Source: Streptomyces europaeiscabiei
Lineage (GTDB): Bacteria; Actinomycetota; Actinomycetes; Streptomycetales; Streptomycetaceae
DNA length: 33,949 nt
Assembly (NCBI RefSeq): GCF_001550375.1
Contig: NZ_LRTR01000178.1
Span: forward strand, 1 to 33,949
Direction: 5' to 3'
Shown: one piece after another, positions 8,776-17,600 of the stretch
Layout: the number at the start of each line of letters is the position of its first letter
Numbering within the stretch: the stretch's first letter is position 1
The notes under the pieces: generated by a model
Databases searched by the model: none
Told to the model about the DNA's origin: nothing
The model's input: the letters and a program-made list of their open reading frames with translations, nothing else
Translations under genes and position numbers: made by a program

Positions 8776-9882
8776 ATGACCCCTCTGCCGGATCGCTTCT
8801 GCCCGACGGACGGCACGCGCGTCCCCGCCGCCTCGCTCGCCTGGTGCTGCCCGGCCTGCCGTGGCCCCCTGGACCTGGACTTCGCGCCCACACCGGCACC
8901 GCTCAAGTCCCTGACCGGACGGGTGAACTCGCTCTGGCGCTACGCGGAATGCCTCCCCCTGGCGGGGCCCACGATCTCGCTGGGCGAGGGCCGGACCCCG
9001 CTGGTCGATCTGAAGGACGGCATCCGGGCCAAGCTCGACTTCCTGATGCCGACGCTCTCCTTCAAGGACCGGGGCGCGGTGCTCCTCGCCGAACTGGCCC
9101 TGCGGCTCGGGCCCCGGCGGGTGATCGCCGACAGCAGCGGCAACGCGGGCACGGCGGTCGCCGCGTACTGCGCACGGGCCGGCCTGCCCTGCACCGTGTA
9201 CGTCCCGGCCGGTACGTCGGACAAGAAGCTGGAGCAGATCGGGGCGCACGGCGCGCGGCTCCACCTCGTCGACGGCGACCGCGAGGCCACGGCCCGCGCG
9301 GCCCGCAAGGCGGCGGACGCGGACGGCGTCTTCTACGCCTCGCACGTCTACAACCCGTACTTCCTGCACGGCACCAAGACCTACGTCCACGAACTGTGGG
9401 AGGACCTCGGCGGCCGTCTCCCCGAGGTGATCGTCGTCCCCGTCGGCAACGGCACGCTGCTGCTGGGCGCGGTCCTCGCCGTCGCCGAACTGCACGCGGC
9501 GGGCCTCATCGACCGCCGCCCCGCCCTCCACGCCGTCCAGTCCGCCGCCGTCGCTCCCCTGGCCCACGCCTGGACCGAGGGCGCCGACGACCTCGTCGGG
9601 ACCACCCCGACGGCCCCCACCTTCGCCGAGGGCATCGCCATCCCCCACCCGCCCCGGGCCCGCCAGATCCTCCGCGCCGTCCGCGACTCCGGCGGCACCT
9701 TCCTCACCGTGACCGAGGACCAGCTCCGCCACGCCCAACGCGACCTGGCCTCCCGCGGCCTGTACGTCGAGTCCACGGGCGTGGCCTGCTGGGCGGCCGT
9801 ACGGGAGGGGGCGCTGGGGACGCGCACGGCGGTGGTGCCGTTGTGCGGGGCGGGGTTGAAGACGGGGTTGACGGCGAGCTGA
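8776..9882 (+). CDS. Threonine-synthase-like PLP-dependent enzyme (368 aa)
   Basis: A fold-type II pyridoxal-phosphate enzyme of the threonine synthase / threonine dehydratase group. Visible features: an N-terminal CPTDGT...CCPAC pair suggestive of a small zinc ribbon, the LGEGRTPLV strand-turn, the PLP lysine in PTLSFKDRGA, the SSGNAG loop that grips the substrate carboxylate, and a Gly-rich phosphate cup (VVPVGNGTLLLG). It is close to the short actinobacterial threonine-synthase-like proteins rather than the main ThrC. The reaction is probably an elimination or replacement on a hydroxy-amino acid; the exact substrate is unknown. Flanked by divergent and convergent genes, it is a single-gene transcript. 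Confidence 0.85.
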   Translation: MTPLPDRFCPTDGTRVPAASLAWCCPACRGPLDLDFAPTPAPLKSLTGRVNSLWRYAECLPLAGPTISLGEGRTPLVDLKDGIRAKLDFLMPTLSFKDRGAVLLAELALRLGPRRVIADSSGNAGTAVAAYCARAGLPCTVYVPAGTSDKKLEQIGAHGARLHLVDGDREATARAARKAADADGVFYASHVYNPYFLHGTKTYVHELWEDLGGRLPEVIVVPVGNGTLLLGAVLAVAELHAAGLIDRRPALHAVQSAAVAPLAHAWTEGADDLVGTTPTAPTFAEGIAIPHPPRARQILRAVRDSGGTFLTVTEDQLRHAQRDLASRGLYVESTGVACWAAVREGALGTRTAVVPLCGAGLKTGLTAS

Positions 9883-9932
9883 GGGGCTGGGGACTCCGGC
9901 CGGGCCGGCGAACGGCACGACCGGAGTCGGCG

Positions 9933-10106
9933 TCAGTACGCCACGTACAGCATCAGCGCGAGGAAGCCCGCGCCGACCGCCGTCAGCAGCATGTCGCTCC
10001 GCTTGTACCCGACCCACAGCAGGAGCGCTCCGGCGGCGACCGCCAGCACACGGAACTCACCGCTGAACACGACGAACACGCCGAGTATCGCCCATGCCAC
10101 CCACAT
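9933..10106 (-). CDS. Small two-helix membrane protein (57 aa)
   Basis: Begins MWVAWAILGVFVVFSGEF and contains two or three hydrophobic stretches (VAWAILGVFVVF, VLAVAAGALLLWVGY, LLTAVGAGFLALMLYVAY) with a KRSD turn on the cytoplasmic side. ATG at 10106 is preceded by GGGGAGGGG at about 6 nt, a strong ribosome site, so the longer open frame upstream is not used. Family and role are not recognised. It is convergent with the PLP enzyme gene, 50 bases away. Confidence 0.7.
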   Translation of the reverse strand: MWVAWAILGVFVVFSGEFRVLAVAAGALLLWVGYKRSDMLLTAVGAGFLALMLYVAY

Positions 10107-10202
10107 GTGGTCCCCTCCCCCAACCCAATGTGCCTGCCTGTCCAAGGCTTCCCGCCCCCGGAGATCGACACCACCAAACCCCCACGTTCCCGACACGGAA
10201 AA

Positions 10203-10236
10203 ACCCAAGGGCCGCCGTGAGGGTCCGGCCCTTGGT
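10203..10236 (-). terminator. Intrinsic terminator (minus strand)
   Basis: Perfect 10-bp arms CCAAGGGCCG and CGGCCCTTGG around an ~11-nt loop; on the minus strand the stem is followed by GTTTTTCC. It sits between the 16-codon frame at 10240-10290 and the small membrane protein gene. Confidence 0.75.
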
Positions 10237-10239
10237 GCA

Positions 10240-10290
10240 TCACCCGGTGAAGCGGTCGGTGAACCAGTAGGACTCCGTACTGCGAAGCAC
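10240..10290 (-). CDS. Possible 16-residue leader-like ORF before a terminator
   Basis: GTG at 10290 to TGA at 10240-10242 encodes VLRSTESYWFTDRFTG. AAGGATCGAGG lies upstream, and the strong terminator at 10203-10236 follows only four bases after the stop. Two readings fit: a short leader peptide ahead of the 57-residue membrane protein gene, or the surviving 3' tail and terminator of a deleted gene. I cannot choose between them from the sequence. Confidence 0.3.
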   Translation of the reverse strand: MLRSTESYWFTDRFTG

Positions 10291-10484
10291 GATCTCTAAC
10301 CTCGATCCTTCGTGATTGGCCGTCACCTCTCACTGGCGGCCGATTGTCGTTGGGCGGTGTTTCGGGTGTGACGGCGTCCCGGATGTCGCGTCGGGTGGGC
10401 GCCGGGTTCCACGGCTCCGGTGGGGCGGCGCTACTCGTAGAGACGGGAACGTGCTGGTCAGCCCAGATCCGGAAGGATCGCGAG

Positions 10485-10942
10485 TCACTGGATCGCCTCT
10501 GTGATCACCTCGCTCCAGGGCCGGTGGCCGGCGAACCTCAGGTGCCGGCGGTCGGTGGTGGTGATCAGCTGGGCGGCGGCGAAGAGCAGGCGGAATCGCA
10601 GGCGGCGGGGCTCCCAGAGCCGGGCGGCGCCGATCAGGGCAAGCACCGGCATCCAAGCCGGCAGGTCCAGGGCTGTCTGGACGATCTCCAGCCAGATCTG
10701 GTTCCGCGCCGCATCGTGCAGGGACAGGTGCGCAGGCCGGTTGAGCGGTCGGCGCGGACGCGGTCCTCGGCGCGAGCCCGCTGACGGTGCCACAACTCCA
10801 GCACTGCGATCTTCTGACCGGTGGTGTTGGTGGCGAAGCAGGTCAAACGCAGCCCGTCGGCGTCGGCGCAACGCAACCGGGCGCCCGGGTGCGACCGTTC
10901 CTTGCGGACGATCAGTCGCATCCCCTTGGGCCGGCCCTTCAC
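10485..10942 (-). pseudogene. IS1380-family transposase remnant (frameshifted C-terminal half)
   Basis: Two frames read consecutively give the C-terminal half of an IS1380-type DDE transposase. The first frame carries GMRLIVRKERSHPGARLRCA, LTCFATNTTGQKIAVLELWH and RARAEDRVRADRSTGLR. After a shift near 10,735 the second carries AARNQIWLEIVQTALDLPAW and RRLRFRLLFAAAQL and ends at SEVITEAIQ. The N-terminal half with the first catalytic Asp is absent, and no terminal inverted repeats were found. It is a dead fragment in the left flank, marking past insertion near the island edge. Confidence 0.75.
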
Positions 10943-10979
10943 CGCCGGTCACGCCCCCGTCAACGACGTGGCGGATTCA

Positions 10980-11065
10980 TACACTGCACCGGAACGTGAA
11001 CCACAGCGCTCCCATCCGCGGAAACGCCTTCCTGCAAGATCCGAGTCAGCAAAGAATCAGCACGG
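10980..11065 (+). repeat. Diverged copy of the island-edge sequence (second att-like site)
   Basis: Aligns end to end with 11866-11953 in the same orientation at about 70% identity by eye. It covers a degraded version of the 18-bp core (TACACTGCACCGGAACGT) and the following arm, which ends in the well-conserved GTCAGCA(A/C)AGAATCAGCACGG. The stretch between the two copies holds only the Uma2-type gene and a terminator. See the findings for interpretation. Confidence 0.6.
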
Positions 11066-11159
11066 GCGACAGACCTGGTCCGCGCAGCCGCAAGGAAGGT
11101 CGGTCGCCCTGCTGACGATCTGGTGGCCCGCACCTCACCGATGTCGTTACCGTTGAGCC

Positions 11160-11741
11160 ATGACCGCACTGCCCGACTGGATGCGCCCGCCGCGCGCGGA
11201 AGGCTGGTTCGCGGAGGACCTGGACCGCCTCCCCGAGGCACCCCGCCACACCGAGCTCATCGACGGAGCCCTCGTCTTCATGATGTCGCCGCAGCGAGCC
11301 TGGCATGGCCGCCTCGTCACCGCCCTGACCACCACGCTCATGGCACAGGCGCCGGCCGGCTTCGAGGTCGAGCGGGAAATGACGATCCGTCTTGATGCCC
11401 GCAACCGCCCCGAGCCGGACCTCCTGCTGACGGACCTGCCCTACGACCCCGACCGCACCTGGTACTCCCCGGAACACGTGAAGCTCGTCGTGGAGGCCGT
11501 ATCCCCCGAGTCCGCCCACCGCGATCGCACAGTGAAACTTCGCAAGTACGCGGAAGCCGGCATCCCTAACTACTGGTGCGTCGAGGACGAGGACGGGGCA
11601 CCCGTCGTCCACGTCTACGAACTCGACGAACCCACCGGCGCCTACGCGCCCGCCGGTATCTTCCGAGGCACCCTCCAGCGCCCGGTGCCCTTCGACATCA
11701 GCGTGGACCTCGGCAGGCTCACGCCGCCCCGAAGCAGCTGA
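11160..11741 (+). CDS. Uma2-family (DUF820) putative endonuclease-fold protein (193 aa)
   Basis: A PD-(D/E)xK-fold protein of the Uma2 family, very numerous in Streptomyces. Visible signature: HTELIDGALVFMMSP, HGRLVTALTTTLMAQAP, the catalytic-type acid in RPEPDLLL, VKLVVEAVSPES, and RDRTVKLRKYAEAGIPNYW with the lysine. Length is normal. No Shine-Dalgarno sequence is obvious before ATG at 11160. Biological function is unknown for the family. It lies between the two att-like repeats, so it may be cargo of an older insertion rather than a core chromosomal gene. Confidence 0.85.
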   Translation: MTALPDWMRPPRAEGWFAEDLDRLPEAPRHTELIDGALVFMMSPQRAWHGRLVTALTTTLMAQAPAGFEVEREMTIRLDARNRPEPDLLLTDLPYDPDRTWYSPEHVKLVVEAVSPESAHRDRTVKLRKYAEAGIPNYWCVEDEDGAPVVHVYELDEPTGAYAPAGIFRGTLQRPVPFDISVDLGRLTPPRSS

Positions 11742-11773
11742 AAAGTCAGCACCGTGTCGGCACGGGAACACAG

Positions 11774-11805
11774 AAGGGGCCGGTCTCTTGCGAGTCCGGC
11801 CCTTT
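11774..11805. terminator. Bidirectional terminator hairpin at the island's left edge
   Basis: AAGGGGCCGG and CCGGCCCTTT pair over ten positions with one G-U and a ~12-nt loop. It serves the Uma2-type gene on the plus strand. If the island inserted at the 3' end of ychF, this hairpin was the original downstream terminator of ychF. Confidence 0.65.
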
Positions 11806-11865
11806 CTGGCTTCTGACCTGCATACCTGACGAAGCAGCCGGCGCCACATACAGCAACTGGGCAGT

Positions 11866-11883
11866 TACACGTTGAAGCGGAAC
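11866..11883 (+). repeat. Left attachment-site core (18-bp direct repeat)
   Basis: Exact copy of the 3' end of ychF. It is preceded here by T rather than C and followed by GTTAAC instead of ychF coding sequence, so identity stops sharply at both sides. Confidence 0.8.
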
Positions 11884-11953
11884 GTTAACAGTAAGGCTCT
11901 CACCTGCGTAAACGGGGTTCTGAGAGATTCCAGTCAGCACAGAATCAGCACGG
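11866..11953 (+). repeat. Attachment core plus inner arm, copy 1
   Basis: Core followed by an ~70-bp arm ending GTCAGCACAGAATCAGCACGG. Copy 2 is at 10980-11065. The arm lies on the island side of the core. Confidence 0.6.
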
Positions 11954-11959
11954 CCCCCC

Positions 11960-12155
11960 GAGGACCGTCTTCTACCTCGACGGCGTCGACCACCGAGCCC
12001 TTGGCCGGACGCTCGCACTTCGGCGGCCGGTCGCTGGCCAATGCCCGCTTGACCGTGTTCTTCGAGATGCCCAGATGCCTCGCGATCGCCCGGACCTGCA
12101 TCTGCTCGGCCCGGTGCAGCCTGCGAATCTCCGCCCAGTCCTCCACGCAGATCAC
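11960..12155 (-). pseudogene. IS21-family IstA transposase, N-terminal fragment
   Basis: Starts MICVEDWAEIRRLHRAEQMQ and continues through the helix-turn-helix AIARHLGISKNTVKRALASD to RPAKGSVVDAVE, the N-terminus of IS21-type IstA. The homologous sequence stops near 11,960 where it runs into the att arm, so the catalytic core and the istB gene are missing. The IS end may lie near 12,215-12,240, but I could not define it. Confidence 0.75.
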
Positions 12156-12373
12156 CCTCTCCCTCCTGACCTCAGATCAAGATCAGGTTCGGGCGAAGAT
12201 CACCAAGTGGGTCACTGTCGGCCCTCCGTGGCCCTGGCACTGATAGTGATCCAGAACCAGGATTCGAGCGACGCCGAGAGGCGGGCGCGCCGGTATGACC
12301 GCCCGCTGCGCCGCTCCCTCGGCCGACGCGTCGTAGGCACGTGACACTGGTGCTCGCCTCGCGGCAGGCCCGG

Positions 12374-13561
12374 TCACCAGGTCATGGGCAGCTCATGGAT
12401 GCCGTAGGTGGCCATGTCGTGCCGGAACGGCAGGTCTTCCAGAGCGCAGGCGAGCCGCATGCCGGGCAGCCGTCGGATCACCGCGGGAATGGCCTCCTGG
12501 AGTTCGACTCGGGCCAGTGCCTGGCCGACGCACTGGTGGGGTCCGTAACCGAAGCCGACATGGGGCACGGACGGGCGGTCGAAGTCGAGTTCGTCCGGGT
12601 TCGGGAAGACACTCTCGTCCCGGTTGGCCAGGGGGAGTGCCGCCACCACCATCTGGCCGGCCCGCACCGTGACGCCGCCCACCTCGACGTCCTCGGTGGC
12701 GATCCTGCCCAGTCCGAGCTGCGAGACGGTGTGATAGCGCAGCAACTCCTCGACGAGCAGGGGTATCCGCTCCGGGTGTTCGTGGACGACGGAGAACTTC
12801 TCCGGCTGCAGTGCATAACTCACCAAGGACAGCGAGATGGTGCTGGCCGTCGTGTCGTAGCCCCCGACGATGAGCATGAGGATCACGCCGATGGTCTCGT
12901 GGAAGGTGAGCTGCTTCTCCTGGTACGGGCCCTCCACCAGGCGCCGGATCAGGCTGTCCTCGGGCAGTGCGGAGGGGTCCTGGACGAGCCCGCCGATGTA
13001 CTCGCCGAGTGTCCGGAACACCTCGGCACCTTCGTCCTCGCTCCCCACCGCCGAGACCACGCCCTTGACGCATCGGGTGAGCAACGCGCGGTCCTCGGCC
13101 GGAATCCCCAGCAGCCGGAAGACGGTCGCGGACGCGACCGGTACGGCGAAGGCCTCGAGCATGTCCTGGGGAGGCGCGGTCTCGGCGAGCCCGTCGAGCA
13201 CACCCTGGACGATCTCGCGGATCGCGGGGCGCAGCAGCTCGATGTGCTTGGGCAGGAACTCGCGTGCGATGGTGCCCCGCAGGCGCCGGTGATCAGGATT
13301 GTCGGTGCGTACGAACGGCGGTGCCGCGGCCTGCGACTGGAGCGTCGGAGTGAGTTCGGTGAAGTTGGGTCGGCGCGAGTCCGAGCTGAACCGCCTGTCC
13401 TGCAGCACGGTCCGCACATCCTCATACCCGGAGAACACGTGCGCCGGCGTGCCGTTCCACAGACCGACCTTCGCCACCGGGCAGGACTTGGCCTCCGGGT
13501 AGATGTGATAGGGCTCCAACGGCGAGTTCGCCGGGTCGACCTGGGTGGCCGGAGATTCCAT
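12374..13561 (-). CDS. txtC: Cytochrome P450 TxtC, thaxtomin hydroxylase (395 aa)
   Basis: A soluble class I P450. The haem loop is VGFGYGPHQCVGQALA with the ligand Cys at about residue 344, the ExxR motif is EELLR (272-275), and the I-helix reads MLIVGGYDTTAST. In thaxtomin producers TxtC hydroxylates the finished diketopiperazine on the Phe side (alpha-carbon and ring), turning thaxtomin D into thaxtomin A; that role comes from published work and is assigned here by family and position. ATG at 13561 is chosen over the longer frame because AAAGGAAACGACACC precedes it. It is the last gene of the minus-strand txt group, separated from txtH by a ~760-bp gap filled by a dead oxidase gene. Redox partners are not encoded in the window. 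Confidence 0.93.
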   Translation of the reverse strand: MESPATQVDPANSPLEPYHIYPEAKSCPVAKVGLWNGTPAHVFSGYEDVRTVLQDRRFSSDSRRPNFTELTPTLQSQAAAPPFVRTDNPDHRRLRGTIAREFLPKHIELLRPAIREIVQGVLDGLAETAPPQDMLEAFAVPVASATVFRLLGIPAEDRALLTRCVKGVVSAVGSEDEGAEVFRTLGEYIGGLVQDPSALPEDSLIRRLVEGPYQEKQLTFHETIGVILMLIVGGYDTTASTISLSLVSYALQPEKFSVVHEHPERIPLLVEELLRYHTVSQLGLGRIATEDVEVGGVTVRAGQMVVAALPLANRDESVFPNPDELDFDRPSVPHVGFGYGPHQCVGQALARVELQEAIPAVIRRLPGMRLACALEDLPFRHDMATYGIHELPMTW

Positions 13562-13623
13562 GGTGTCGTTTCCTTTCCAAGACCGCAGGCCTGGGCCGTG
13601 CGGCGTCGTGACGGCGTCTCGCG

Positions 13624-14310
13624 TCATACCGCCTGGTCGAAACTGAAGAAGCGGTCCGGGTCACAGGCCGCCTTGACCCGGGAGAGCCGGGCGGCGTTGT
13701 CGCGGTAGTACTCACGTCAGTCCTGCAGGTCCGGCTCGGTGAATCCGCCGTAGGTGCCGTGCGACGCGGTCGGCTGCCCAACAAGTACTGCGCGTCCAGG
13801 TGCCAGGACGCCGTCGCGGCCGGGTCGACGCGGCCATCACACGCTCGTGACCGCTGCGCCCGCCGTCCGTGAACACGCCGAGGACGGCGTCTACGACAGA
13901 ACCGGCGACGGGTGCGGAATGGAGGTCACCCTTGATGGCGGCGGAGCCGACACGTGGCAGGCGCGCTCCTTCCCGGGTGCCCACCCGATGGCAGGCACGA
14001 ACCCTCGTCGGCACCTACGCCGGACTCGCCGGGTTTCCGGAAGGTCTCCAGCATCGCGCCGAGACAGTCCGTCTCCGTCGTCCGGCGTTCGGCTGGGTGG
14101 GGCACCGACGTGCCCCACCCAGCCGGTCCAGCACCGCCCAAGCGCTTCGCCCGGCCCCGGCCGGCCTTCGGGACCACCACCGGAGCCGGTGCGGCGTCGG
14201 TGCCGTACGAGACCATCGGCAGGGACACCACGTCCTCGGAATCGGCGGTCGCCCAGCCGAGCCAGCCGTAAACGGCCCGGTTCTCGGCGACCCGTGGCCC
14301 CGCTCGATGT
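13624..14310 (-). pseudogene. Berberine-bridge-type FAD oxidase remnant
   Basis: The C-terminal end is clear: TASWHLDAQYLLG in one frame, a shift, then HGTYGGFTEPDLQD, a TGA at 13717-13719 where family members have Trp (TGG), then REYYRDNAARLSRVKAACDP and FFSFDQAV before the natural stop at 13624. This is the BBE domain of FAD-linked oxidases. Further upstream, AIKGDLHSAPVAGSVVDAVL in another frame is probably the preceding part of the same protein. The FAD-binding half is missing. At least one frameshift and one nonsense change make it inactive. It lies inside the txt transcription unit between txtH and txtC, so it may be a relic of an ancestral tailoring enzyme. Confidence 0.7.
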
Positions 14311-14320
14311 ATTGGCCGGG

Positions 14321-14518
14321 TCATTCACGGACGGACGCCGGGCGCATGTCCGTCCATTCCTTCTCGATGTACTCAAGGGCGCTTCCGCGGGGGCTCGGCC
14401 CGCTCACGGAACGCCACCCGGAGGGGATGTCGGCGAAATTCGGCCAGAGTGAGAACTGGCCTTCCTCGTTGCGGAGCACATGGAACTGCCCGTCATGGTC
14501 GTCGAAGGGTGAGGGCAC
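14321..14518 (-). CDS. txtH: MbtH-like protein TxtH (65 aa)
   Basis: A classical MbtH-like NRPS helper: the N-terminus PFDDHDGQFHVLRNEEGQFS, then LWPNFADIPSGW and a C-terminal helix containing EYIEKEWTDMRP. The conserved Ser-Leu-Trp-Pro, Pro-x-Gly-Trp and the later Trp are all present. These proteins bind adenylation domains and are needed for their folding or activity; in thaxtomin producers TxtH supports both NRPS A domains. GTG at 14518 has AGGAG about 9 nt upstream. It follows txtB by 89 bases on the same strand and is probably cotranscribed. Confidence 0.93.
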   Translation of the reverse strand: MPSPFDDHDGQFHVLRNEEGQFSLWPNFADIPSGWRSVSGPSPRGSALEYIEKEWTDMRPASVRE

Positions 14519-14607
14519 GGTGAATTTCTCCTAGTCGGCAAAGAGGGCCCGGCACCGGGAATTGACGGTGCTTTCGGTGGCTTTCGCAATGATTCGGGGT
14601 CGGACGG

Positions 14608-17600
14608 CTACGGCCGTGGTGAGAAGGCCCGCCGTTCCGGCTCGGTGAGGATGTCCAGGGTGTGAAGGCGTGCGTCCGGGTCGCGGACCGCGGCGGACAG
14701 CAGCAGGAGATACCGCTCCAGGAGCAGTTCGACTGTCTCCTGGGAGAAGAGGTCCGAGCTGTACTCGGTACGGCCGGTGAGGCCCTGGGCGAGGCCGGCG
14801 CTGTCCCGGCTCTCGTCCCAGTTGAACATCAGATCGAAGCGGGCCGTTCCGGTGTTCGGGGGCGGTTCGGGGGTGAGGGTGACGGAGTCGGCCCGATGGC
14901 CGTCGCCGGGCGGTGCGTGCAGGACGAGGGCCGTCTGGTAGAGCGGGTGACGTGCCGGGTGGCGTGCCGGGTTGACGCGATCCACCACCTGGTCGAACGG
15001 GACCTCCTGGTGGGTGAAGGCGTCGAGGTCCACGGCCCGGGTCCGAGCGAGCAGGGTGCGGAACGTCGGGTCGCCCGAGGTGTCGACGCGAAGGACGACA
15101 CTGTTGGCGAACAGCCCGACGAGGTCGTCCAGCGCGGGGTCCGTGCGCGCCGCGGCAGCGGTGCCGACGACGATGTCGGTGCCGCCGCCCAGCCGGGTCA
15201 GCAGTGCCGCGAGCGCGGCGTGCAGCACCATGAAGAGCGTCGCGCCCGTCTCCCGCGCGCAGTTGAGCAGTTCCTGATGGAGGGAGGCTTCGACGTGGGT
15301 GTGGACGGTGCCGCCACGATAGGTAGGTCTGGCCGGACGGCTCCGGTCGGCCGGCAGCCGCGTCTCGACCGGAAGACCGCGCAGCGTCCGCTCCCAGAAG
15401 GCGAGCTGGCGCCCGAAGCCGCTGCCGCGGTCCTGCGCCTCGGCTGCTTGCTCGTTGTGCCATACGGCGTAGTCGCGATAGTGAACCGGCAGCGGCTGCC
15501 ACTGCGGGGCCCGCTGCCCCAGCCGCGCCCGGTAGGCGTGCGCCAGGTCCGCCGTCAGGGGGGCCAGCGACCAGGCGTCCACGGTGATGTGGTGCATCAG
15601 GAGCAGGAGCGTGTACCGGTCCTGTCCGTGCCGGAACAGGCGTGCGCGCAGGGGAAGGTCCGTCCTGAGCTCGAAGGGTTCCGCCGCGGCCCGCGCCAGG
15701 TGGCCGGCCAGACGGTCTTCGGCGGCGTCGGTCTCATGAAGGACCACCGCGGCGTCCTCGGGGGCGAGGACCCGTTGGCGGGGGCCGTCACCGTCATCGG
15801 GGAAGACGGTACGCAGGGGTTCGTGACGAGCCACGACGTCATCGAGTGCGGTCCGCAGCGCCCCGGTGTCCACCCGGCCCGTGATCCGCAGGCAGTACGG
15901 CACGTTGTAGATCCGGCTCGCGGGTCCGCCGAGTTGGTTGATGAACCACATGCCGTACTGGCTGTGCGAGAGCGGCACCGCCGCGTGGTTCTCGTCGCGG
16001 CAGAGCAACAGCGGGCGGAGCCTGCTCGCCGGAGCGGTACGCCCGGCCAGGCCCTCGACGGTCGGTGTCTCGAAGATCCAGGCGATCGGAACATCGACTT
16101 CGAGGTGTTTCGCGATACGGCCGACGAGGCGCGTGGCCAGTAGCGAGTTGCCGCCCAGGGCGAAGAAGTCGGCGTCCCTCGGCACCCCGGGCAGGCCGAG
16201 CACATCGGCGAAGAGATTGGCGAGGATCTCCTCGCGCGGAGTGCGGGGCGCCTGCCCGTCAGCCCGCGGGAACAGGGCGGGACGGGGCAGCGCCGCGCGG
16301 TCGAGCTTGCCGTTGACGGTGAGGGGGAGCGACGCGATGCGTACCACGGCGCTGGGCCGCAGGTACGCGGGGAGCCTGGCGGCCAGATAGCCGGGGAGCT
16401 TGCCCATCAGGGCGTTGCCGGTCCGGTGCGTGGTCGGCTGGTTGGCGTGGTCACCGGGCGACGTCCTGCCGCTGTCGGCGGACTCCGCCAGCGGGACGGC
16501 GCCCGGTTCACCACCCACGGGTGTGAAACAGGCGTCCAGTCGCGTGGGGTCCTGCGCCGACCACGTGAGGTGGACCTCGCAGCCGGCGCCCCCGCCCAGG
16601 GCGTGCAGTTCCTCGGGGTCGATCCCTGCCGCCGGTTCTTGCAGCAACCGCAACGGCTCGTCGAGCGACCGGGCCGTGGTCAGCGCCGTCGCGGCCGATG
16701 CCTCACCGAGGATCCGGCTGTTCGGCACGCCGCGCAGCAGCAGCGACGTGCGGGTGCGGGCCAGCAGGCCGGACAACTCCTGCAGTCCGCTGACATCCGT
16801 GCCCCAGGTCAGTGTCTGCGCGTCCGGCGCAGCGGTACCGGTTTCCACCGGCTCCTTGATGAGCACCGCGTCGTACCGGTAGCGGGTCAGTTCGTTGTGG
16901 TGCGTGCCGCGCTGCACCGCTGTGCGTACCCCGCGGAGCTGCGGGATCCACCGGGGTACCGCGGCGAAGAACGCGGGGTCGAGGAGCAACTCCTTCTCAT
17001 CCACCAGGTCCTGCTCGACCGCCGCGCGGACGGCGGAGGCAGAGGCTTCCCGCCGGGTGGCGGAGCGCAGCCGGACGGCGCTGCGCAGCGGGCTCAGCAG
17101 ACGCAGGTGCCGGATGTCGCCGACGAACACCCGGCCGCCCGGCGCCAGCAGGCGTGCCGCCTCGCGCAGGACGCTCACCAGGTAGTCGGCCGACGGAAAG
17201 TACTGGATCACCGAGTTGAGGACAACGGTGTCGAAGTACCCCTCGGGGAGGCCGGGGAGGTCGTGTGCGGGACCGTGCAGCAGGTGGACCTTCTCCCGCA
17301 GCACCGGGTCGACGTCCACCTTCTTGCCGAGTGTCTCGATCACCTCGGCGGAGAAGTCGGTGGCCCAGTACGCCTCGCAGTCACCGGCGAGGCGGGACAG
17401 CAGCAGCCCGGTGCCCACGCCGATCTCCAGTACCCGGCGCGGTCGCAGGGCACGGATGCTGTCGACCGTGGCGTCCCGCCAGGCTTGCATCTGAGGCACG
17501 GGAATGGGCTCGCCGTCGTAGGTGCTGTTCCAGCCGCTGAAGTCCTCCCCCAGGGGGAGCGCTCCCACTGCGCTGTAGACCTCGTCGTAGAGCCGTTGCC

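Noticed and set aside
8527..10017. Long minus-strand frame over the PLP enzyme gene
   Set aside because: Antisense shadow of a gene with an intact PLP lysine motif.
11001..11015. CebR-like half site (TGGGAGCGCTGTGG on the minus strand)
   Set aside because: Only the first ten bases match; the right half of the palindrome is lost, and no cluster gene follows.
12183..12377. 64-codon minus-strand frame after txtC
   Set aside because: No ribosome site or family match; lies in IS21-derived sequence.
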